A stretch of DNA of 5,802 nt, taken from assembly GCA_949284615.1 (NCBI GenBank), contig CASDWL010000018.1:1-5802 (forward strand), given 5' to 3'. This stretch comes from an uncultured Mycoplasma sp. GTDB lineage: Bacteria; Bacillota_I; Bacilli_A; Mycoplasmatales; Metamycoplasmataceae. Positions 1 to 5,802 of the stretch are shown piece after piece; within the stretch, counting starts at the first letter, position 1, and each line of letters starts with the position of its first letter. Both the position numbers and the translations under genes were made by a program. The notes below the pieces were generated by a model. It did not search any database and was not told where the DNA came from. It was given only the letters and a program-made list of their open reading frames with translations.

Positions 1-149
1 AAAAAGTTTTTAAAAAATATCCAGATATTAAATATTCTTTAAATTTATTAGAAAAAATGCTTACTGTAGAAGCAGATGAAAAGAAATATAATGATCAATT
101 TATTATTGATTTAGCAGCTCAAGTGGGTTATGTTGCTGAAAGAATTTAG
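1..149 (+). CDS. 3' end of an unrecognised protein gene (5' end outside window)
   Basis: Reading codons from position 3, the frame is open from the window edge to a TAG at 147-149, giving 48 residues that end in GYVAERI. The residues are charged and helix-like (LLEKMLTVEADEKKYND), with no signal peptide or membrane segment in the visible part. I do not recognise the family. The other two plus frames have several stops in this stretch. The end overlaps the ATPase start codon by 20 bp, which is typical of co-transcribed mollicute genes with coupled translation. The overlap suggests the two share a transcript, but it does not show that this protein has a role in metal handling. A metal-responsive regulator or a copper chaperone would be natural neighbours, but no metal-binding Cys or His cluster is visible in this tail, so I give no function. 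Confidence 0.6.
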   Translation, partial: KVFKKYPDIKYSLNLLEKMLTVEADEKKYNDQFIIDLAAQVGYVAERI

Positions 150-2124
150 TTTAAAAAATAATCAAAAATATAAATTAATATTTGAAGGAATAATTACATT
201 ATTTTCAATGATTATAATGATTATTCATTCTTTTAATATTCATATCCCAAATATGTATATTATTTCAATCATTTTATTTTGTTTATCTACTTTTTTAGTA
301 TTTTATTTAGAAATTAATTATTTTCAAAATTACCGTCAATTATTAAAATTTGATTTTTCTATGGATTTTTTAATTACTATTGCAACACATATTACTTATT
401 TATATTCTGTTGTTATGTCAATTATAGAAATATCACAAGGTAATTTTTTTAATTTAAATATGCAGTTTTATGAAATAGGTTATGAATTATCATTTTTTAT
501 AGGTATTGGTCATTTAATAGAAGATAAATTGAGAGTAAAAACTTCATTAGGTATTAAAGACCTATTAAAATTACAAAATAAAGAAATTGAAATTGTTGAA
601 AATGATAAGATAATAAAAATTAAAACTAATGAAGTTAAAATTAATGATATTGTAAAAGTTGCAAAAGGTCAATCTATTCCTACAGATGGAATCTTAATAT
701 CAAATAATGCTTATTTAGATTATTCATCACTTTTAGGAGAAGCAATTCCTAGAGAAATTAAAAAGGGTGAAACTATTTTATCTGGAAGTATAAATTCAGG
801 TGAAATAATATATTATCAAGTTAATAAATTGGCTGCTAATTCAACATTGAATAGAATAATTTCACAACTTGAAAAAATAATGAATAATAAATCTAAAATT
901 GAAGTTACTAGTCAAAAAATAGTCAAATATTTTTTACCTACTGTTCTAATCATTTCATTATTAACATTTATTTTATGATTAATAATTTTATATTTACCAA
1001 TTGAAGTACCTAATATTTTTAATAATATTTATGATAATCCAATAGCTAATGCTTTATATCATGCTGTTGCAACATTGGTAATTGCATGTCCTTGTGCTTT
1101 TGGAATAGCTGCTCCTGCTGCAATTTATTCTTCTTCTTTTATTGCATCTAAAAATAAAATTCTTTTTTCTTCATCAAAAATATATGAAATGATAAACGAC
1201 ATTTCATATATTGCTTTTGATAAAACAGGAACAATTACTGAGGGGAAACCATTTGTTACTAAATATCATGTCGAAAATGAAAAATATGATTCCTATATTT
1301 ATAATATAGCTTCATTGTCTAACCACCCTTTATCACAGGCTATTAAAAATTATTTTTCAAATGATAAAATTAAAACAATTAATTTTAAAGATTCAAAAGA
1401 AGTTTTAGGTGTTGGAGTATTTGCAAATTATAAAAACCAATCATATTCTTTGACATCACTTAAATATGCAAAAGATAATAATTATGAATTTGATAAAAAA
1501 ATTAAATTTAATGAAAGTAAAAGTATAAGCGTTTTTGCAATAGATCAAAAAGTTGTAGGTTATTTTCAAATAGAAGATAAGATTAAAAAAGATGCATTAC
1601 AAACAATTAATAATTTACATAAAATGAACATTAAATTAATTATTCTCTCAGGTGATAGAAAGGAAAATGTACAAGAAATAGCTAATAAATTAGCTATTGA
1701 TTATTGATACGGGGATCTTTTGCCTGATCAAAAAGCCAATATTATTAATGATTTTAAAGAAAAAGGAAAAATTATCTTTGTTGGTGATGGAACAAACGAT
1801 ATTTTAGCAATTAAAAGTGCAACAATCGGAATTGCTTATGCTTCAGGTAGTGAATTAACTAATTCTATAGCTGATATATCTCTTTTAGAAAATAATTTAA
1901 ATTTAGTATATAAAGCAATATTACTTTCTAGAAAAACTTTAAACCTAGTGAAAGCTAATTTTATTTGAGCAGGAATCTTTAATATTATTTGTATTCCTTT
2001 AGCTATATTAGGATTTATTGTACCTTGATTAGGAGCTATTTTAATGGTTGGATCTACTTCTATATTATTAATGAATACGCTAATTTCACAAAGAAGAAAT
2101 AAAAAATTAATTGCAAAAATTTAA
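130..2124 (+). CDS. Heavy-metal (probably Cu+) P1B-type ATPase
   Basis: A 664-residue membrane pump that would use ATP hydrolysis to export a soft metal ion, probably Cu(I). It reads through UGA (Trp) at 976, 1705, 1966 and 2026. Motifs in order: helix-rich N-terminus (about 15-115), MDFLITIATHITYLYS at 78-93 matching the CopA MDVLIALGT region, actuator L202-G203-E204, CPC metal site at 320-322 followed by AFGIAAP, phosphorylation site D364-KTGT, nucleotide-binding H399-P400, SGD 507-509, GDGTND 552-557, then two C-terminal helices. Metal-type clues are F617-N618 and M639-VGST, resembling the YN and MxxSS signatures of Cu(I) pumps; the Asp typical of Zn/Cd pumps is absent from the last helix. 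Oddities: no N-terminal CxxC domain or His-rich stretch, and Leu replaces Thr in TGE. ATG 130 is the first possible start after the in-frame stop at 112-114; TTG 133 is an alternative. No clear Shine-Dalgarno is seen. Copper specificity is inference. Confidence 0.93.
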
Positions 2125-2125
2125 T

Positions 2126-3118
2126 TTATTTTAAACCAAAAGCTTTTTGGATCTTTAATAAATTTGCTTTTGCAATTTTATTTGCTTTTTCAGCTCCTGA
2201 TTTTGCTATTTCATCAATTTGTTTAATATAAACATTATATTTTTGCTGAATATCAATTAAAAATTGTTTTACTACTTGACCTACTTCTTCTTTTAATTCT
2301 TTATAAGATTTATTAATAAAATGATTTTCCGCTTCTTTAATTGAAATATCATTTAATGAAGCAAAAATAGTTAATAAATTTAAAACACCAGGTTTATCTT
2401 CCGAAATATAAATTTTATTTTCACTATCAGTAACTGATTTTTGGATCTTTTTATAAGCATCTTCAGGATAATCTAATAGATATATTGAAGCATTGGAATT
2501 TTTATCTGATTTAGACATTTTTTGTTCTGGATTTACCAGAGATTTTATTTTACTTCCAATTTCAGGAATAATAGGTCTTGGTTCATTAAAATCTAAATTG
2601 TATTTACTATTCATTCTTTTTACAATTTTTTGACAAAATTCTAAATGTTGTTTTTGATCAATTCCAACAGGAACTGCTTTTGGATTATATAAAATAATAT
2701 CTGCAATCATTAAAGCAGGATAAACAAATAAACCTGTTGGAATTATTTCTGTTTTATTATCTTGTTTTACAATATTTTGTGATTTATCTTTAAATTGAGT
2801 CATTCTTGATAATTCACCCATATTAGTAATAGTAGTTATGATTCAATTTAGTTCACTATGAGCTGGTACATCAGATTGAAAAAATAATATTGTTTTTTTA
2901 GGATCTAAACCGCAAGCTAGATATAAGGCAAAAATGTTTTTTTTATTTTCTATTAATTCTTTAGGTTCAATATATGTTGTAAGAGCATGAAGATCAGCTA
3001 CAAAAATATATTGCTCATAATCATTTTGAAGCTTAATCATATTCTTAATAGAACCAATGTAATTCCCTAAAGTTAATTTACCTGTAGCGGTAATTCCAGA
3101 AACAATTTTTTCTAACAT
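2126..3118 (-). CDS. trpS: Tryptophanyl-tRNA synthetase (TrpRS)
   Basis: A 330-residue cytoplasmic class I aminoacyl-tRNA synthetase, the usual bacterial TrpRS length, which charges tRNA-Trp using ATP. It begins MLEKIVSGITATGKLTLGNY, containing the family's HIGH-equivalent motif (GKLTLGNYIGSIK). Next come FVADLHALT, FFQSDVPAHSELNW, MGELSRMTQFKDKS, the YPALMIADIILY and DQKQHLE segments and the KMSKS loop in EQKMSKSDKN, all hallmark TrpRS segments. The frame is interrupted only by a UGA at 2843-2845 (TCA on the plus strand), which falls exactly at the conserved N-W position; no UGG occurs, so this is the only Trp codon. ATG 3118 gives the canonical N-terminus. The gene ends one base from the convergent ATPase stop, so no separate terminator fits between them. 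It follows hsdS on the same strand after about 40 bp and may be read from that side or from its own promoter. Confidence 0.97.
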
Positions 3119-3158
3119 AGTTTTACTTTATCATTTTTTTAGAAAAATGATTTAAAAA
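3119..3158 (-). repeat. hsdS-trpS gap with a small AT inverted repeat
   Basis: The 40-bp gap holds a perfect 8-bp inverted repeat (TCATTTTT at 3131-3138, AAAAATGA at 3143-3150) around a 4-base loop. It is almost all A/T, so a hairpin would be weak, and it lacks a clean U-tract after it on the minus strand. It could be a poor terminator for hsdS, an operator-like site for trpS, or chance in AT-rich DNA. A TATAAA on the minus strand (3163-3168), inside the end of hsdS, is a possible -10 box for trpS, but no convincing -35 box accompanies it. No Shine-Dalgarno is evident before trpS. Confidence 0.3.
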
Positions 3159-4307
3159 TTACTTTATATTCATCTCAATAAACAAAGTAATGATTTCATT
3201 TAATTTATTTATTATTTTTATTTGCATTTTTTTATGTTCTAATTGAATATTAAAATATTGATTGAAATTAGGATCAAAATTTATTTCTAAATTCAATAAT
3301 TGTTTACTATTTATTTGTTGTTGAACTGATCCAGATGCTATTTTTGAAAGTTTATATGAATTACTTCTTATAGATTCAAAAATTTGTCCATAATTTTTAT
3401 AATTTAAAGGTTCTATAACTCTAATTGCACCATTAACTACAAACCCTTTATTTGTGACACTTATTTTGTTCTTTCCAGGAGAAACTTTTCCTACTAATAT
3501 AGAATAATTTGTTGTTAACTTACATCTATAACTTTTAAAAGCTAAATTATTCATAAAATTATTTGCATTCAAAACATAAATATTATTTGTAAGATCATTT
3601 ATATTTAAAAATGGAATACAACCATTTTTTCAGTATTTAGATAATTGCGGAGGGGATTGCCCTGCAATAACAGAAGCTAATTCTTCTATTCTTTTCTTAC
3701 AAGAAATTGTTTTAACAATATTTAATGTTATTTTATCAATATATAATATCTTTTTACTTAAAGATTCTCTTAACTTTTCAAAAGGTTCAATAATGTTAAT
3801 AATTTCTTGTTGAATCTGAATTGGAATTATTTTTATTTTCATATTTTTGATTTCATTTAAAGTCATATTGCATCTAGTTGTGTATGGAATTGATGATCTT
3901 TGTTTTTGTATAATTGGATCATAGTTTAAATAAAATGATAATCATTTAGGATTTATTAATTTATTATCAATGACATTTAATATTTTGCAAAATCCATTTA
4001 CAATAAATGGCTTATTTGTATTTACATATACCAATTGAAAAACATCATAATTTGTTTCACTAGTTCATGTTGCAATAATTGATCCTTTTCTAGATTTATA
4101 AAATTTATTAATATCTTTTTCAAATACATTTATTTTGGGTAAATTATTATATTTAAATTCAGATAATACATTCTTATCATAAACATTTTTATAATCTAAA
4201 AAATGAAATTGTCCATTAATTTTGTAATTGTTAGGTAATTTTGTTATCCCATTTTCCATAGTAACTACATCAATTAAACTTACTTTATTATTTGAGTTAA
4301 TTGCCAT
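3159..4307 (-). CDS. hsdS: Type I restriction-modification DNA specificity subunit (S), intact copy
   Basis: A 382-residue S subunit, which in type I systems sets the bipartite DNA target for HsdM methylation and HsdR cleavage. It reads through UGA (Trp), including WTSETNYDV, NPKWLS and SKYWKNG. Order: first recognition domain about 1-160, conserved spacer IQQEIINIIEPFEKLRESL (165-183) and a helix to about 203, second recognition domain from about 207 (ELASVIAGQSPPQLSKYW) to about 350, C-terminal helix to 382. I chose ATG 4307 (MAINSNNK) because it mirrors the MAIKEYK start of the opposite copy. A TTG at 4325 would extend it by six residues into the other gene's start. The spacer is about 33 residues shorter than in the plus copy, as if a repeat had collapsed. 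The first domain shows no obvious similarity to that of the plus copy. No Shine-Dalgarno, and no hsdM or hsdR in the window. Expression is uncertain because only 11 bp separate it from the divergent start. Confidence 0.88.
3783..3815 (-). repeat. 33-bp inverted repeat, left copy (hsdS spacer)
   Basis: This segment is the exact reverse complement of 4706-4738 in the opposite hsdS. Both copies encode IQQEIINIIEP in the same codon phase (residues 165-175 here, 130-140 in the plus copy). Identity ends sharply on both sides. Adjacent bases extend a match to the second plus-copy repeat (3777-3800 against 4820-4843, 24 bp perfect). The site lies between the first and second recognition domains, so recombination here would swap first domains in frame. 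Confidence 0.9.
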
Positions 4308-4329
4308 TATAGTAAATAATGGCAATTAA
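4297..4329. repeat. 14-bp perfect inverted repeat spanning both hsdS start codons
   Basis: The left arm TTAATTGCCATTAT (4297-4310) and the right arm ATAATGGCAATTAA (4316-4329) are perfect reverse complements around the centre AGTAA. Each arm carries one gene's ATG plus the first codons (MAI), so the two divergent genes share only their extreme 5' ends here. It could be a recombination site at the 5' end of hsdS genes, as known for invertible hsd loci in Mycoplasma pulmonis, or a cruciform-prone joint left by a past inversion. There is no room for two ordinary promoters in the 11 bp between the ATGs. Confidence 0.85.
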
Positions 4330-4705
4330 GGAATATAAATTAGGTGATATTTCTTTTATTAAAAATGGAACAAAGAATAAAGAGGAACAAATAATAAATG
4401 GAAAATATAACTTTTATGTACGAAGTAAAAAAATATTAAAAACAAATGATTGAACTATTGATGGAAATTATACAATTATTCCCGGTGAAGGAATTTTTTA
4501 TCCTCTTTATAATCAAGGAAAGGCATCTGTTCATCAAAGAGTTTACTATATAAAAGCTAATAACTTTTTCATTAAAGATAAATATTTATATTATTGATGA
4601 CTAAGAAATAATGATATATTATATAAAAATTCTGTTGGTACAACTGTTAAAAGTTTAAGACTAAATAATTTTTTATCTCCTATGATCAAATTACCTGATT
4701 TAAAC

Positions 4706-4738
4706 ATTCAACAAGAAATTATTAACATTATTGAACCT
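4706..4738 (+). repeat. 33-bp inverted repeat, right copy (hsdS spacer)
   Basis: Exact reverse complement of 3783-3815. It encodes IQQEIINIIEP at residues 130-140 of the plus hsdS. The bases just outside differ (C before and AAA after here; G before and TTT after in the other copy), which fixes the length at 33 bp. With the left copy it bounds a 956-bp segment holding both first recognition domains and both start codons. Confidence 0.9.
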
Positions 4739-4837
4739 AAAGAGGAATTATTTTTCAAATATCACAAGATTATAGATATAACTGATTTAGATTCTTTCAA
4801 AAAGACTTGAATGAACTTAATTAACATTATTGAACCT
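4721..4837 (+). repeat. 18-bp direct repeat pair, 99 bp apart, inside plus hsdS
   Basis: ATTAACATTATTGAACCT occurs at 4721-4738 and again at 4820-4837, both in the same codon phase (INIIEP at residues 135-140 and 168-173). The 99-bp period equals 33 codons, so recombination or slippage between the copies would delete 33 codons without a frameshift. The minus hsdS has a single copy, with the left flank of the first repeat and the right flank of the second (PFE), which is what such a deletion would leave. Confidence 0.85.
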
Positions 4838-5470
4838 TTTGAAGAGTTAAAACTTAATTTCATAAATAAAAAAAATTCAATTATAAATCTATTAAATATT
4901 TTATATGTATTAAATTCATCAAAAAAAGAAGAAAATTTACTATTATTTGCTAATTTATATAATGACAAATATCAAAAACAAAATTTATATATAGAAACTA
5001 GTAATATTGATGAAAATTTATCATTGATAAATAATTTAAAAAATATAACTAAAGATAATAAACCATCTAGAGCAAATTTAACACCTAGATATAATTCACT
5101 AATTTTTAGCAAGCTTATTGGACATAACAAATTATTTCTCATATATGATAAAAATATCTAAATTATGTATATTCAACAGGATTTTATAATATATCTTCAA
5201 ACAATTTAGATTGATATTTATTTGGATTTTTAAATTCAAATAATTTTATTACACAAAAAAATAATAATAGTTCTGGAACATTAATGGAAGGAATAACAAT
5301 TAATGGATTAAAAAATATTAAAATTAAACTGCCAAAAAACAATTATTATTTAAATTCAACTTTAGTACTTATTTCCAAATACAACATTATCATCGAGAAA
5401 ATTAATAGTATTATTTTGCATTTGATTGATTTTTATATAATCTAAACTATTATTGAATTCTTACAAAATA

Positions 5471-5675
5471 TTATTTATTTTTTAAATATTTTATTTCTCT
5501 AATAATATCTTCTCTATTATCTTGATTTAATGCTTCTTTACACATACGTACAATTTCATTTTTTGAAGGATATTCATATTTTTTTTTCTTGTTTTATCAT
5601 AATCTACCTCCAATTCAAAGCAATTACAATATGCTTTTTAATTCATTCTTCAATTTCTTTTACTTTATCATCCAT
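5471..5675 (-). pseudogene. Small degenerate coding region with A-run frameshifts (unknown function)
   Basis: No continuous long frame exists, but the C-terminal part reads like protein: YEYPSKNEIVRMCKEALNQD and onward to LKNK, ending at TAA 5471-5473. Two upstream readings are possible. (1) From ATG 5675 (MDDKVKEIEEWIKK, UGA as Trp) two -1 shifts, in an A5 run and in the A9 run (5579-5587), would give about 68 residues. (2) A start at ATG 5609, preceded by the only perfect GGAGGT in the window at a good distance, begins MIKQEKK and reaches the same C-terminal frame if the A9 run were A8. As sequenced, both starts end quickly (about 23 and 20 residues). I do not recognise the family. It converges on the plus hsdS with 25 bp between ends. 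It may be a decayed gene, a slippage-switched gene or a base-calling artefact. Confidence 0.4.
5603..5622 (-). promoter_or_regulatory. Perfect Shine-Dalgarno (GGAGGT) before ATG 5609
   Basis: On the minus strand GGAGGT lies about five bases before an ATG. It also overlaps the TAG that ends the short frame from ATG 5675, the geometry of translational coupling. No other start in the window has a comparable ribosome-binding site, so it may mark a true start. The frame it opens ends after 20 codons unless the following A9 run changes length. Confidence 0.4.
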
Positions 5676-5694
5676 TATATCATTTTCTTTATTG

Positions 5695-5802
5695 TTAGTT
5701 GTTTGAAATTTTTCTTATAAAGTTACCAAAATGAATACCGATAAATAAAAAACCAGAGATTTCTCCCTGGTCGTCCTTGTAAAATATAAAAAACGAAAAA
5801 AA
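5695..5802 (-). CDS. Possible 3' end of an unrecognised minus-strand gene
   Basis: The minus frame is open from the window edge to TAA 5695-5697, giving 35 residues with a protein-like, hydrophobic stretch (GEISGFLFIGIHFGNF). It stops 19 bp before ATG 5675 of the next small frame, operon-like spacing. The length is too short to be decisive in AT-rich DNA where UGA is not a stop. A terminator-like hairpin lies inside the same bases and argues against it. No family recognised. Confidence 0.35.
   Translation of the reverse strand, partial: FFSFFIFYKDDQGEISGFLFIGIHFGNFIRKISNN
5741..5771 (-). terminator. Candidate rho-independent terminator, minus strand
   Basis: On the minus strand ACCAGGGAGAAATCTCTGGT forms a stem (ACCAG/CTGGT outer pairs, a mismatch, then GA/TC, with a four-base loop) followed at once by a T-run (TTTTTATTTAT). 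It stands out by G+C content in very AT-rich DNA. It would end transcription coming from a gene to the right of the window. On the plus strand no T-run follows, so it should act in one direction. It overlaps the possible partial gene at 5695-5802, and only one reading may be right. Confidence 0.5.

Larger units (their letters stand above)
4319..5445 (+). pseudogene. hsdS: Type I restriction-modification specificity subunit, frameshifted copy
   Basis: An S-subunit gene in divergent orientation to the intact copy. From ATG 4319 (MAIKEYKLGDISFIKNGTK) it reads 280 residues, through several UGA Trp codons including a YYWWL pair, to TAA 5159-5161. The second recognition domain then continues in another frame from about 5164 (VYSTGFYNISSNNLDWYLF, later SSGTLMEGITINGLKNIKI, a typical S-subunit pattern) to TAA 5443-5445. 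One missing base explains the break; adding one A to the A5 run at 5150-5154 would join the parts into a protein of about 375 residues. The first domain contains IIPGEGIFYPLYNQGKASVHQR, seen in many HsdS proteins. The spacer (about 130-200) has two NIIEP repeats 33 residues apart. A truncated one-domain S subunit ending at 5158 remains possible. The break may be real decay, reversible slippage or a sequencing error. Confidence 0.82.
5446..5802. other. Right-end region without a clear intact gene
   Basis: These 357 bases carry no intact gene I can defend. They contain a 25-bp gap after the plus hsdS, the degenerate small minus-strand frame, a possible gene end and a terminator-like hairpin. 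No tRNA or rRNA-like structure, insertion-sequence end or CRISPR-like repeat is visible. Confidence 0.6.

Noticed and set aside
976..2028. ATPase broken into several pieces by stop codons at 976, 1705, 1966 and 2026
   Set aside because: All four are UGA, lie in one frame, and join motifs in correct order, so they are Trp codons and the gene is intact.
1060..2124. Zn/Cd-type ATPase (ZntA/CadA)
   Set aside because: The last helix lacks the Asp of that group and has M-x-x-S followed by a conserved Asn as in Cu pumps; the 78-93 segment is also CopA-like.
3131..3150. Strong terminator after hsdS
   Set aside because: The stem is nearly all A/T with no clean U-tract, so it is listed only as a weak inverted repeat.
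3627..4067. Minus hsdS as three separate small genes
   Set aside because: The breaks are UGA codons only; the pieces share one frame and form one S subunit of normal length.
4308..4325. TTG start at 4325 for the minus hsdS
   Set aside because: It would overlap the opposite start codon, and ATG 4307 mirrors the MAI start of the other copy.
4762..4968. Minus-strand frame of 68 codons
   Set aside because: It lies antisense within the plus hsdS spacer and resembles no protein; it is a shadow of low-complexity AT-rich coding sequence.
4811..5161. Separate plus-strand gene starting at ATG 4811
   Set aside because: It is in frame with the hsdS read from 4319; the codon before it is a UGA Trp.
1..5802. 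CRISPR array, tRNA, rRNA or insertion sequence
   Set aside because: No regularly spaced repeats, cloverleaf-like segments, transposase motifs or terminal inverted repeats were seen.

Overview
The window is very AT-rich, and UGA reads as tryptophan throughout. Four genes stay open over their expected family lengths only if UGA is sense, and the UGA positions fall where tryptophan is expected (for example the N-W pair of TrpRS). Together with the tightly packed genes this points to a mycoplasma-type mollicute (genetic code 4). The species cannot be fixed from the sequence.

Layout. Positions 1-149 hold the 3' end of an unrecognised gene. It overlaps by 20 bp the start of a heavy-metal P-type ATPase (130-2124, +), most like the Cu(I) exporter CopA/CopB group. 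One base later, on the opposite strand, comes a complete tryptophanyl-tRNA synthetase, trpS (2126-3118, -). About 40 bp further is a complete type I restriction-modification specificity subunit, hsdS (3159-4307, -). A second hsdS-like gene (4319-5445, +) stands head-to-head with it, only 11 bp separating the two ATGs. This second copy is broken by a one-base frameshift near 5150-5163. The right end (5446-5802) holds degenerate or partial minus-strand coding sequence and one good terminator-like hairpin.

The hsdS pair is the most interesting part. The two start codons lie in a perfect 14-bp inverted repeat with a 5-bp centre. A second perfect inverted repeat of 33 bp (3783-3815 and 4706-4738) lies in the conserved spacer between the two target-recognition domains, in the same codon phase in both genes. 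Inversion between these 33-bp copies would exchange the first recognition domains in frame, so the pair looks like a specificity-shuffling cassette. The plus copy also carries an 18-bp direct repeat 99 bp apart. The minus copy looks exactly like the product of recombination between such repeats (one repeat, 33 codons fewer). No hsdM, hsdR or recombinase is in the window, and there is almost no room for promoters between the two starts. The pair may therefore be a silent reservoir for an expressed hsd locus elsewhere; this last point is inference.

ATPase and trpS are ordinary genes for metal export and Trp-tRNA charging, with a few oddities. The ATPase has no N-terminal metal-binding domain and has Leu-Gly-Glu where Thr-Gly-Glu is expected. 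The only tryptophan codon in trpS is a UGA, so its synthesis depends on UGA decoding.
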